Notes under the pieces: model-generated
What the model saw: the letters and a program-made list of their open reading frames with translations, nothing else
Told to the model about the DNA's origin: nothing
The model's database searches: none
Shown here: one piece after another, positions 43,397-52,588 of the stretch
Layout: each line of letters opens with the position of its first letter
Numbering within the stretch: position 1 is the first letter of the stretch
Program-made: the position numbers and the translations under genes
Source: Nitrobacter sp039808345
GTDB taxonomy: Bacteria > Pseudomonadota > Alphaproteobacteria > Rhizobiales > Xanthobacteraceae
NCBI RefSeq assembly: GCF_047824785.1
Contig: NZ_CP181167.1
Coordinates: forward strand, 3,348,001 to 3,412,000
Direction: 5' to 3'
DNA: 64,000 nt

Positions 43397-44143
43397 TCAG
43401 GATCTCGGGACGATCGAGGGAAACGGAGAATCGACGGACGCGCGGGCCGAGGTGCCGGCTCTGCGCTCGAACAGCATTCGACGTTCGAAATAGCTCGAAC
43501 GGAGATACGGATAGCGGGTGAAGACCATTTCGCGCGAGGCCGGAAAATCGACCGCCATCAGGCAGATCGGTTTGATAAGGCCGGGATAGAGACGCGGCGG
43601 GCTTAGCGGCTGGTGATTGAACAAGCGCCGGTAAAACGAGCGGTGCTCCGGGCGAACGGTCGCCAGACCGAGATCGGCATTGAAGAAACTGCAGGCGACG
43701 AAGCATAACCGGAGCGTCAGATAAGGCAGCTCGGGGTATCGGCCTGCGAGCTGCGGCTCCGCGACGAAGCGGGTCGGGTCCACCATCACCTTGCCCCGAT
43801 CGACCTCCTGCTGAAGGAAGTCGTTAAACACATCCACCGACGGAGTAAGCGGATGTTGTGGCGATGAGATGCTGAGGCGAATGGAACTGGCGAGCGTGCC
43901 GTCCAGATAGACGCCGAAAATCCAGGAGTTCGCCATATCGTCGAAACGATCGGAAATTCTGCGATCACGATTACTCTCGATCGCGCCTTCATTCAGATAA
44001 GCGCGGTATCGGAGGCGATAGATGATGTCCCTGTCTGCCGGCGTTTCCGCCAGGCGATAATCGACCCGATCAAGAAGCTCGATGCCTCGTTCGACAGGCT
44101 TGACGATTGTCTGCTTGGCGATCGTCTGTGGAGCCGGACCCAT
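43397..44143 (-). CDS. FeeM-like N-acyl amino acid synthase / GNAT-fold acyltransferase
   Basis: A 248-residue soluble protein. RLAETPADRDIIYRLRYRAY followed by LNEGAIESNRDRRISDRFDD resembles the N-terminal region of FeeM-type N-acyl amino acid synthases. These have the GNAT fold shared with LuxI-type acyl-homoserine-lactone synthases and use acyl-ACP. GTLASSIRLSIS, MVDPTRFVAEPQLAGRYPEL and the C-terminal FNHQPLSPPRLYPGLIKPICLM continue the fold. The product is unknown; assignment is by pattern recognition. It sits between a GGDEF/EAL gene and pal inside the tol-pal cluster. Confidence 0.7.
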   Translation of the reverse strand: MGPAPQTIAKQTIVKPVERGIELLDRVDYRLAETPADRDIIYRLRYRAYLNEGAIESNRDRRISDRFDDMANSWIFGVYLDGTLASSIRLSISSPQHPLTPSVDVFNDFLQQEVDRGKVMVDPTRFVAEPQLAGRYPELPYLTLRLCFVACSFFNADLGLATVRPEHRSFYRRLFNHQPLSPPRLYPGLIKPICLMAVDFPASREMVFTRYPYLRSSYFERRMLFERRAGTSARASVDSPFPSIVPRS

Positions 44144-44337
44144 TGGAGCACCCCCCGAGCCGTCTGAGTTCCAGCCCGCAACCGAAGGTTAACGCTTCGT
44201 TAACCATTTGAAAAGCTAACAAAGCATTAGTGTTAACCCGTATCCTCATACCCCTTGATGCCCCGGCGCCCAAGGCCGCTTTCGCGCTTTGGAACTAGAG
44301 GAACTCTATTCTGAAGATAACATAACTGCAGGATATT

Positions 44338-46674
44338 CTAGGCGATCGACCGGACAACTTTCACATTGTTATCATGCAGATAACGTCCGTGAGAGGCGTC
44401 GAGCAGCTCACGAATGCGGGCCGCGGACACCGGGCGGCTGAACAGATAGCCCTGCGCTTCCGTCACGGTGCCGTCGACGCTCACGAGCTCAAGCTGCTCG
44501 GTGGTTTCGATGCCTTCGACGGCGACGGCCATGCCGAGATCGGCGCTCAGCCGCGCCACGCCGCGCAGCAGCATCAGGGGCCGGTCGGTGTCGATCCCCT
44601 CCAGGAACGAGCGATCGATCTTGACTTTCTGAAGCGGGAAATTGTGCAGATAGCTGAGGCTTGAATACCCTGTGCCGAAGTCGTCGAGGGAAATCTTCAC
44701 GCCCGCCGAGTGAAGTTGCCTCAGCGCGTCGTGCGTCCACTCCGTGTTGCGCAGCAACGAGGACTCCGTGATCTCGATTTCAAGGCGGTGCGCCGGAAGA
44801 CCGGAAACCTCGAGCGCATAGCGGACTTCGCTCAGGATGTCGCGCTGATGGAACTGCTGCGACGAGAAGTTGACGGCGACGCTGACGGCCTCCGGCCACC
44901 TCATGCATTCCATGCAGGCCTTGCGCAAAATCCAGCGGCCGAGATCGAGGATAAGCCCCATCTCCTCCGCCACCGGAATGATGTCCATCGGCGAAACCAT
45001 CCCGCGCGTCGGGTGATTCCACCGCAGCAGCGCCTCGCAGGTGGTGATCCGCCCCGACTTCAGATGAACCAGCGGCTGATAGAACAGTTCGAACTCTTCC
45101 CTGGCCAGCGCATTGCGCAGATCGAGTTCGAGGACGCGGCGTGATTCGACCGTTTCGGCCATCTCGCCGCGGAAGAAACAGAATGTTCCACGGCCGTCCG
45201 CCTTGGCACGGTAGAGCGCCATGTCGGCATGCTTCAGAAGGTTATCGGCCGTGATGCCGGGCGATGTCAGCGCGATACCGATGCTCGCCCCGATCTCGAC
45301 GAGATGGCGATCGACCTCGTACCGCTCCGCAAGCCGCTCGACGATGCAGCGGGAGAGCGCGGCCGCCTCCTCGGGCGAGCGGATATTCTGCTGGAACACG
45401 ACGAACTCGTCGCCGCCAAACCGGGCGACGAAATCCTCCGGACGCAGCATTCCCCTCAGCCGGTCGGCGACCATGCACAACAGTCGGTCGCCGCAGGGAT
45501 GACCGAGCGTATCGTTGATCTGCTTGAACTGATCGAGATCGATGAACAGCAGCGCCGAGAGCCGCGGCTCCCCGTTGGTGGAAGCCAGCAGACGTTCGAT
45601 CTCGTCACGAAAGCTGAGCCTGTTGGGCAGTTCCGTCAACGAATCGAAACGGGCGAGATGGTTGATCTTCGCTTCCGCCTTGCGTCGCTCCGTGATGTCC
45701 TCGACGAGGATAACCGTGCCTCCGCCCGTCATCGGCTGAAACGTCCACGATAGCGCCCGGCCTCGTTCCGGATCCACGTCGGCGGTTACGATGGCGCCAG
45801 CCTGCGAATTCTCGATCTCCGAGACAATCGCCCTCCCGTTCTCGGGTGACATCGTTCCGGCGGTCACGCATGCGGCGATCACATCCGCCGCGCCGACGCC
45901 GCGATGCACAAAATCTTCGGCGAGATGCATCATCTCACTGAAACGATAGTTCATCACGCCCAGCCGGCCGTCTGCGCCGAACATGCACAGGCCATGAGGC
46001 ATGTTGTTCAGCGCGGTGTCGAACTGGCCGGCGAGCGCGGCTTCGCGTTCGCGTGCGATCAGGGCACGGAGAAAAATCTGCTGCAGCCTGGTCGTGATTC
46101 TCTCCAGGCCAAGGAAATACAGCACGGTAAGAAGCGCCATCCCGAAATAATAAGGGTCGCCTCGCAGCGCCATCGCTCCGGCCATCGGCCCGCAGGTCAG
46201 CAAAATCTGGAGGTGGAAGATCCATGGAAGCCCGTAGGCCCGGCCGGCGCCGGCCGCCACATACCCCGTGGTGACCGAAATGCAGATCATGTGCGCGACG
46301 GCGTCGTCGGTCATCAGAAGCGCGATGGCGCACCAGGCGCCAAGGACCGTCGCGTAGAGCACCGCTCCGATCTGATAGCGAGCCTCCCACCGCCCGGCTT
46401 CGCCCACGGTCAAATCCGAGCCGCGATTCTTGTATTTCGCCATATCGAAACTGCGGAGCAGGCCGATAAGGACCAGGAGGACCGCGCATGGCCACAGCAG
46501 AAGGTTGCCGGTCTTCAATGCGGTCATGACCGCGGCGATCGCAGCGCAGGCCGCGCCAGCGAACATCGGCGCCGGGTTCTGGAAGAGCGAACCCACAAGC
46601 GCCGCATATATCGCTGGCGACATCGTATCGGGATCGCGATGGTGATCGACCAATTGCATCGGCTGCGCGCGCAT
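44338..46674 (-). CDS. Membrane GGDEF-EAL protein (cyclic-di-GMP synthesis and breakdown)
   Basis: A 778-residue inner-membrane protein. About six hydrophobic segments occupy residues 25-190, followed by a PAS-like region (LNNMPHGLCMFGADGRLGVM). The GGDEF domain is intact (RFGGDEF near residue 418) with an I-site RPED five residues before it, so cyclase activity with product inhibition is plausible. The EAL domain also keeps its motifs: CEALLRW near 546, NFSSQQF, EITES, DDFGTGYSSL, KIDRSFL and EGIET. Dual function is possible. It lies between tolB and the FeeM-like gene. Confidence 0.93.
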   Translation of the reverse strand: MRAQPMQLVDHHRDPDTMSPAIYAALVGSLFQNPAPMFAGAACAAIAAVMTALKTGNLLLWPCAVLLVLIGLLRSFDMAKYKNRGSDLTVGEAGRWEARYQIGAVLYATVLGAWCAIALLMTDDAVAHMICISVTTGYVAAGAGRAYGLPWIFHLQILLTCGPMAGAMALRGDPYYFGMALLTVLYFLGLERITTRLQQIFLRALIAREREAALAGQFDTALNNMPHGLCMFGADGRLGVMNYRFSEMMHLAEDFVHRGVGAADVIAACVTAGTMSPENGRAIVSEIENSQAGAIVTADVDPERGRALSWTFQPMTGGGTVILVEDITERRKAEAKINHLARFDSLTELPNRLSFRDEIERLLASTNGEPRLSALLFIDLDQFKQINDTLGHPCGDRLLCMVADRLRGMLRPEDFVARFGGDEFVVFQQNIRSPEEAAALSRCIVERLAERYEVDRHLVEIGASIGIALTSPGITADNLLKHADMALYRAKADGRGTFCFFRGEMAETVESRRVLELDLRNALAREEFELFYQPLVHLKSGRITTCEALLRWNHPTRGMVSPMDIIPVAEEMGLILDLGRWILRKACMECMRWPEAVSVAVNFSSQQFHQRDILSEVRYALEVSGLPAHRLEIEITESSLLRNTEWTHDALRQLHSAGVKISLDDFGTGYSSLSYLHNFPLQKVKIDRSFLEGIDTDRPLMLLRGVARLSADLGMAVAVEGIETTEQLELVSVDGTVTEAQGYLFSRPVSAARIRELLDASHGRYLHDNNVKVVRSIA

Positions 46675-46831
46675 CCTTTTATGGCGCGCACAGTGTTACC
46701 GGCCGCTCATGAAGCCTTTCTGAGCGAACATCGTTAGCGAGACGTTGAACCGATCATCGAAAGTGGGATTTTTCGCGTGAATCAGCGAGTTATCCGGATC
46801 ACGTCTGAATGATTGGTTCTTGCCCGGCTTG

Positions 46832-46866
46832 CGATTCCGATTCCATCAGAAGCGCAAAGGCCCTAG
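46832..46866 (-). repeat. CTAG repeat fragment abutting the tolB stop
   Basis: On the minus strand CTAGGGCCTTTGCGCTTCTG continues into GAATCGGAATC. It matches the start of the copy near 14925 (TAGAGCCTTTTCGCTTCTGA) with a few changes, and the TAG is the tolB stop codon. Confidence 0.7.
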
Positions 46867-48188
46867 GAGAGCAGCGGCGACCATGCCGGATCGGACGCGA
46901 AACCGGGCGTGGGAACTTTCAACTCATTGCGGCCGGAGACATCGATCGTATAGAGCGATGGTCCGCTGTTACCGCCGGGGTCGCGGAAGAACATCAGGAC
47001 ACGGCCATTGGGCGCGAAGGTCGGACCCTCGTTGTGAAATCCCGACGTCAGGATGCGTTCGCCGGAACCGTCCGGCTTGATGATGCCGATGGAAAACTGG
47101 CCTCCGCCCTGTTTGGTGAAGGCGATGTAATCACCCCGGGGCGACCAGACCGGTGTCGAATAGGAGCCCTCCCCGAACGAGATGCGTTGCGCCCCGCCGC
47201 CGGTCGCTCCCATCACATAAATCTGCGGCTTGCCGCCGCGATCCGACTCGAAACAGATCCGGGCGCCGTCCGGCGAATAGGAGGGCGAGGTGTCGATCGC
47301 CGGCGTGTCGGTCAGACGTGTCGTCGACTTCGAGCGCAGGTCCATCACGAACAGGTTCGAGTTTCCGCCCTGCTGCAGACTCATGATGATGCGTTGACCA
47401 TCCGGCGCGAAACGCGGCGAGAACGACATGCCGGGGAAGTTGCCGACGATTTCGCGCTGTCCGGTTTCGATGTTGAAGAGATAGACCCGGGGATCGCCCT
47501 GCCCGAACTCCATGTAGGTGACTTCCTGGGTCGACGGAGAAAAGCGCGGCGTGATCACGAGGTCCGCGCCGCGCGTGAGATAGCGCACGTTGGCGCCGTC
47601 CTGATCCATCAGGGCCAGGCGCTTGACGCGGCGCTGCGACGACCCGCTCTCGTCGACGAACACCACGCGGCTGTCGAAATAACCCTTCTCGCCGGTCAGG
47701 CGTTCGTAAATCTGATCGGAGATGATGTGCGCGATGCGCCGCCAGTACTCCGGCGACGTAAAATACTGCTGGCCGGCGAGCTGCTGCCCGGTGGCGACAT
47801 CCCACAGGCGAAACTCGGCCTTGAGCCGCCCGTCTCCCTGACGCGTCATGCGTCCGGTCACCAGCGCCTGCGCGTTGATGGTTTTCCAGTTGTCGAACTG
47901 CGGCGGCACATCGATGTTGGTGATCTTCTCGATATACGCGGCCTGGTCGATCGGCGCGAATAATCCACTGCGCTTGAGGTTGTTGGTGATGACCTTGGCG
48001 ACGCCGGCGCCGACCTCGTTGTCCGACGGCGTGCCTCCCACGAAGTTCGGGATGGCGATCGGAAGCGGCGCGACGTTGCCTTCGGTGATCTGGACCCGCG
48101 CCTGGCCCACGGCCTGCCGGCTGCCCAGCAACACGGCAGCCGATGCCATCCCGGAAATCATGTGTCGGCGGTTCAGGCGGAACGGCAT
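46863..48188 (-). CDS. tolB: Tol-Pal system protein TolB
   Basis: Periplasmic beta-propeller that links the inner-membrane Tol complex with Pal. After an N-terminal domain (ITEGNVAPLPIAIPNFVG) it has repeated propeller blades such as RFAPDGQRIIMSLQQGGNSN, SPSYSPDGARICFESDRGG and PVWSPRGDYIAFTKQGGG. The signal region MPFRLNRRHMISGMASAAVL has a twin-arginine-like start. ATG at 48188 follows a GCAGAGA site; an upstream ATG at 48215 is possible. Confidence 0.95.
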   Translation of the reverse strand: MPFRLNRRHMISGMASAAVLLGSRQAVGQARVQITEGNVAPLPIAIPNFVGGTPSDNEVGAGVAKVITNNLKRSGLFAPIDQAAYIEKITNIDVPPQFDNWKTINAQALVTGRMTRQGDGRLKAEFRLWDVATGQQLAGQQYFTSPEYWRRIAHIISDQIYERLTGEKGYFDSRVVFVDESGSSQRRVKRLALMDQDGANVRYLTRGADLVITPRFSPSTQEVTYMEFGQGDPRVYLFNIETGQREIVGNFPGMSFSPRFAPDGQRIIMSLQQGGNSNLFVMDLRSKSTTRLTDTPAIDTSPSYSPDGARICFESDRGGKPQIYVMGATGGGAQRISFGEGSYSTPVWSPRGDYIAFTKQGGGQFSIGIIKPDGSGERILTSGFHNEGPTFAPNGRVLMFFRDPGGNSGPSLYTIDVSGRNELKVPTPGFASDPAWSPLLS

Positions 48189-48257
48189 TCTCTGCAATCC
48201 ATTTCTCTCAATCATCAGTCAGACTTTTTCTTTTCCGCCACGTTCGCCGCGGCGCGC

Positions 48258-49319
48258 TTATAGTTTTCGTTCCGTGAAGACGGGTTCGAAAAATTTCCAT
48301 TCATCGAAATAAGCCGCGGGCAGCTTGTAGGGCTGGCATTGAATGATCGCGCGCAGCGCGCTCTCCTGATAGACGCGGAAGTACGGCGTTGTCGGGTTGC
48401 TGATAGCCGTCGGCGTGGCCTCCAGCGTGCCGTCGCGCTTCAGCTTGATGCTGAAGATCGCCTCGGTCATCTGGGCTTCAAGCCCGCCATAGGGCTTCTT
48501 CCAGCAGCGTTCGACCTGAGACTTGAACATCGAACCCCAGGTCGCGGAGTTGTCCGCCGCCTTGCCGTGGGCCAATCCCAGCGCGGCATTCGCATTCAAC
48601 GTATCGCCGGCGACAGAATGACGGCTGGGATCGCGCTTGTCGAGCAGCGCCGCTATCTTTGACTGGTCGAACACGCGCTCGGCCCTCTTCGCCTCCGCCT
48701 GGGCTTTCGCATCGGCTTCAGCCTTTGCCTTTTCCTCGGCCTTGGCTTTCGCCTCGGCTTTGGCCTTGGCCTCTGCTTTGGCCTTGGCCTCTGCTTTGGC
48801 TTTCGCATCCGCCTTGGCCTTTGCCTCGGCTTTTGCTTTTGCTTTCGCCTTGGCCTCGGCTTTAGCTTTAGCTTTAGCCTGAGCCTCCGCTACGGCTTCC
48901 GCCTCAGCCTTCGCGGCCTCTGCTTGGGCTTTCGCATCCGCCGCTTTGGCTGCCGCCTCGGCCTTCGCCGCTGCTGCTGCGGCCTCGGCAGCGGCCTTGT
49001 CGTCAGGTTTCGGTTGTTCCTTGGGCGCCACGTCGGTCACGACCGGCGGCTTCTTTTCGTCAATCTTGCCGACAGTGTCCTCCGGCGGCGGCGTGGGCTC
49101 CGCAACCTTCTCAACCAGGGGCTTCGGATTTTCTTTCTTGCCGGTCTTCATGCCTGCCGTGACGTGGGCAAGCTGATCGGCGGAGACGATGTCGACCGGC
49201 AGGGATTCCTCCGGTACCGATTCGAAAGCCTTCGACGAAAACGACACCAGCCCCCACCCGATCACGAGGACGTGCAGGGCAACCGACGCCGCCAACGTCT
49301 TGTCGACCTTGACCCTCAA
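48258..49319 (-). CDS. tolA: TolA, energy-transducing protein of the Tol system
   Basis: Inner-membrane protein of 353 residues spanning the periplasm. Residues 11-29 form the single membrane helix (SVALHVLVIGWGLVSF). A Pro/Lys-rich stretch follows, then about 100 residues of Ala/Lys/Glu repeats (the helical TolA-II domain). A C-terminal globular TolA-III domain (SQVERCWKKPYGGLEAQMTE and AIIQCQPYKLPAAYF) has the conserved pair of cysteines. It starts two bases after tolR. Confidence 0.94.
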   Translation of the reverse strand: MRVKVDKTLAASVALHVLVIGWGLVSFSSKAFESVPEESLPVDIVSADQLAHVTAGMKTGKKENPKPLVEKVAEPTPPPEDTVGKIDEKKPPVVTDVAPKEQPKPDDKAAAEAAAAAAKAEAAAKAADAKAQAEAAKAEAEAVAEAQAKAKAKAEAKAKAKAKAEAKAKADAKAKAEAKAKAEAKAKAEAKAKAEEKAKAEADAKAQAEAKRAERVFDQSKIAALLDKRDPSRHSVAGDTLNANAALGLAHGKAADNSATWGSMFKSQVERCWKKPYGGLEAQMTEAIFSIKLKRDGTLEATPTAISNPTTPYFRVYQESALRAIIQCQPYKLPAAYFDEWKFFEPVFTERKL

Positions 49320-49321
49320 CC

Positions 49322-49777
<456 letters not shown>

Positions 49778-49808
49778 GATGGACCGCCCGCTTCCATGCC
49801 GCCCGACC

Positions 49809-50522
49809 TCACGCCCGCTCGTCGATCTGACGCGAGAGGATCGCGGAAAACTCGTCGGCGAAACCCTCCAGGCGCTGGGCCTGACGATTCACTTCCGCCG
49901 TGAACTTATTGTAGAAAATAGTCGCGGGAATGGCGGCGATAAGGCCGATTGCCGTTGCGAACAGCGCTTCGGCGATGCCCGGCGCCACCACCGCGAGCGA
50001 GGTATTCTTCGACGCGGCAATCGACTGGAAGCTCGACATGATGCCCCACACGGTGCCGAACAGGCCGACGAAAGGACCGGCCGAGCCCACCGTCGCCAGC
50101 ACCAGCAGGCGCCGTTCCAGCCGTTCGACCTCCCGCGCGATGGAAACGTTCATCACTTTCTCGATCCGCATCTGGAGCCCGGCGATCGAGCGCGCCTGAC
50201 TTTCGAAAGACCGTTTCCACTCGCGCATCGCCGCGACGAAACACGCCGCCATCGACTGCGTCGGTTTGGCCGATAATGCCCGGTACAGGTCCTCGATCGA
50301 CTCCCCCGACCAGAAAGCCTGCTCGAAGCGGTCCATCGCGCGCTTGGTGCGGGCATAAAGAAATGTCTTGTCGATCGCGATTGCCCACACCCACACCGAG
50401 CAGGCCAGCAAGCCGAGCATGACCGCTTTCACGATCCAGTGAGCGTGGAAAAAAAGCGTGATCAGCGACACGTCGGCTGAGGCCAGGGGCAAGGCTGACT
50501 GCGCCACGTCGGCCGGATTCAT
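49809..50522 (-). CDS. tolQ: TolQ
   Basis: MotA/TolQ/ExbB channel protein of 237 residues with three membrane helices. HWIVKAVMLGLLACSVWVWA is the first; LLVLATVGSAGPFVGLFGTV and GIAEALFATAIGLIAAIPAT form the conserved pair that carries the proton path with TolR. It is the first gene of tolQ-tolR-tolA-tolB. The 423-bp gap before it holds a terminator for the next gene upstream and presumably the tol promoter. Confidence 0.96.
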   Translation of the reverse strand: MNPADVAQSALPLASADVSLITLFFHAHWIVKAVMLGLLACSVWVWAIAIDKTFLYARTKRAMDRFEQAFWSGESIEDLYRALSAKPTQSMAACFVAAMREWKRSFESQARSIAGLQMRIEKVMNVSIAREVERLERRLLVLATVGSAGPFVGLFGTVWGIMSSFQSIAASKNTSLAVVAPGIAEALFATAIGLIAAIPATIFYNKFTAEVNRQAQRLEGFADEFSAILSRQIDERA

Positions 50523-50841
50523 GAACAGTTTCCTCTCAACGCAAGGTATCCTCGATCGACGCGGGGCGTGATCTCCGCCGCCGGTTTCGCGGCCACGAAG
50601 CGCACGCGGCGTGCCAGCGCCACGCGAAAGCCGGTTGAGTCACTTGGGGGGCCCGTCCAAAGCCGCAGCTTGCATCCCCTGCCAACGTGTCAAAACGAGG
50701 GCTAACGGCGCACCTTTACGCCCGTAACCAAACGCTAATCATAGTTAAGACCAGGTTACCAAAGAAGAACCGCGACTTTGAAATTGCTCTGGGTTTCAAT
50801 CCTTGCTCACCCGTGGGCCTTGCCCAGCAGGCACAGATGAA

Positions 50842-50872
50842 GAAAGCCCGCCTGGGGGACAGGCGGGCTTTC
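50842..50872. terminator. Strong hairpin terminator between DUF2852 and tolQ
   Basis: A perfect 13-base stem GAAAGCCCGCCTG/CAGGCGGGCTTTC encloses five bases. It is followed by TTCTTC on the minus strand, about 75 bases past the DUF2852 stop. The remainder of the gap 50523-50945 shows no other clear element. Confidence 0.8.
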
Positions 50873-50945
50873 GGATCGACGGCGGGAGCCGGGCAGTTTA
50901 AGACCCTGCCCTCGGGTCGGAATGTTTTCCGATGACCATAAGAAC

Positions 50946-51434
50946 CTACTGGTCCTGCGGCCTTTCTTGCGGCCTGTCGTTCGGCGGGGTCGGCTGGGTG
51001 CGATGCTGCGCCATGAACGCATCGAACTCTTCCTTGTCCTTGGCGTGACGAAGGCGTTCGAGAAAATTCTTGAACTCCTTCTGCTCATCTTCAAGCCGAC
51101 GCAGCGTCTCCATGCGATATTCGTCGAAGGCGCGGTTGCCGCTGGATGGCGCGTTGAAACCGCGGAAGCCAAAACCGCAGCGCTCCATGTTATGGCGCAT
51201 CCGGTCCATCTTGTATTGCATTCGATCGGCGTTCCAGCAGCCCATTTTTCTGCTCCATAGTGTGTAGAGAAGAATCGCGACACCAATCGGCCACCACACC
51301 ATGAAGCCGAGCACGATCAGAACAATGCGGAACGGATGCCAGGGAACATCCGTGAAGCGGGAAGATGGATACTGGCCTTGGCCCCGCGCGGTGTTGGGAC
51401 CATTCCAGCGATCGTAGTCAGCGGTGTGGGCCAT
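50946..51434 (-). CDS. DUF2852 membrane protein
   Basis: A 162-residue protein with one strong membrane segment (PFRIVLIVLGFMVWWPIGVAILLYTL). A charged helical cytoplasmic part follows: MDRMRHNMERCGFGFRGFNA, FDEYRMETLRRLEDEQKEFK and NFLERLRHAKDKEEFDAFMA. This is the DUF2852 layout; function is unknown. The gene has a 19-bp palindrome upstream that resembles one over the nearby tetR start. Confidence 0.85.
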   Translation of the reverse strand: MAHTADYDRWNGPNTARGQGQYPSSRFTDVPWHPFRIVLIVLGFMVWWPIGVAILLYTLWSRKMGCWNADRMQYKMDRMRHNMERCGFGFRGFNAPSSGNRAFDEYRMETLRRLEDEQKEFKNFLERLRHAKDKEEFDAFMAQHRTQPTPPNDRPQERPQDQ

Positions 51435-51468
51435 GGGCCTTCTCCATGAACGGCGTCATGCCGCGTGA

Positions 51469-51487
51469 ATGTAAATAACATTTACAT
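51469..51487. promoter_or_regulatory. Palindromic operator upstream of the DUF2852 gene
   Basis: ATGTAAAT and ATTTACAT form a perfect inverted repeat around AAC, 35 bases before the DUF2852 start. A closely similar site overlaps the start of the neighbouring tetR gene, so control by that TetR protein is likely. Confidence 0.65.
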
Positions 51488-51702
51488 AGGTAGGCGACCC
51501 GAGGCTTTTGTCAAGCGCGACTTTGCCCGGAAATATCGGGCATTACCGGCCGCACGGTTCCAGATTGTGACGCCTCATCACATTTGAAAGCGCCTCGTGT
51601 CAGGCACGCAAATCAAAAAAACCATCCATCAGAGGCTGTTGGCCGCTCGTCGGCGGCGCGAGATGAATCCGCTTCCGGACGGCGCACCGCTGAATCGGTT
51701 GT

Positions 51703-52416
51703 TCAGGTCGCGGACTTTTGATCCCAAGGCCCCCGCGGCCGCCCGGTCGAAGCGTTCGGATCCTCGGGCGACCTGCGGTCGGTCGGAAAGCCGAGCCCGC
51801 GCAGATAAATCAGCACGCCGGCTTCGAGCAGATCTTCGGCGGACATCGGCATCTTGCGGCGCGCCGCATCGCCGCGGCCAAACAGGGAAGCGATGCCATG
51901 CGACATTGACCAGATGTGCAACGCCATCATCAGGGCCGGCGGTCGCGCGACGCCCGGCGGTGTCAGCGCGGCCAGTCGTTCCGCCGCGGCGCGAATGACG
52001 CTGAAGGCACGCTCGCTCGCGGCCGTCAGCATCGGATTGACATCGGTCGGCAGCCCGGATTCGAACATCGCCGAGTAGTAGGCCGGCTCGTTGCGGGCGA
52101 AAGCGAGATAGGCGCGGCCGACGCGCTCGAACGCGCTGACGGTATCCGGGCGGCCGTCATCCCAGGCCCTGGTCAGCACCGCTTCAAACTGCTCAAAACC
52201 ACGTTGCGCTATGCTGGCCAGCAGTTCATCACGATCGCGAAAGTGCCGGTACGGCGCCGCCGGACTGACGCCCGCCGAACGCGCCGCATCGGCGAAGGTG
52301 AAACCCGCCGCGCCTTTCTCGGCGATCAGTCCGAGAGCCGCCTGCAGCAGGGCTTCTTTCAGATTGCCGTGATGGTAGCCCCGCTCCGTGCGGCGATGAT
52401 CCTTGCGCCAACTCAT
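51703..52416 (-). CDS. TetR/AcrR-family transcriptional regulator
   Basis: A 237-residue repressor. The N-terminal HTH runs ALLQAALGLIAEKGAAGFTF with ADAARSAGVSPAAPYRHFRDRDELL, and a TetR C-terminal ligand domain follows (RAYLAFARNEPAYYSAMFES). A palindrome covers its own start codon, so autorepression is likely. The ligand is unknown. It is oriented towards the DUF2852 gene, separated by 268 bases. Confidence 0.92.
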   Translation of the reverse strand: MSWRKDHRRTERGYHHGNLKEALLQAALGLIAEKGAAGFTFADAARSAGVSPAAPYRHFRDRDELLASIAQRGFEQFEAVLTRAWDDGRPDTVSAFERVGRAYLAFARNEPAYYSAMFESGLPTDVNPMLTAASERAFSVIRAAAERLAALTPPGVARPPALMMALHIWSMSHGIASLFGRGDAARRKMPMSAEDLLEAGVLIYLRGLGFPTDRRSPEDPNASTGRPRGPWDQKSAT

Positions 52417-52435
52417 GTGAATGGTTTTTACATGA
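52413..52435. promoter_or_regulatory. Palindromic operator over the tetR start codon
   Basis: TCATGT and ACATGA flank a core ATGTGAATGGTTTTTACAT (52415-52433) that matches the DUF2852 site ATGTAAAT-N3-ATTTACAT at most positions. The tetR ATG lies inside it. Confidence 0.6.
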
Positions 52436-52588
52436 GCACGGGAGAAACGCCACTCGTTTCATCCTGCCTCGCTGCAAGCAGCCGGGCGAAATCCGGCGTC
52501 ACGAATCCACAAGCGGCCGGCGAACCCCGCGCGCCAAACGAGTGGGACGGGCTCGCAGAAGATCGGCCGGTGAGGGCCGACTATCCGA

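Noticed and set aside
48700..48990. Short direct repeats that look like a tandem or CRISPR-like array.
   Set aside because: They encode the Ala/Lys/Glu helical domain of TolA in frame; there are no spacers and no cas genes.
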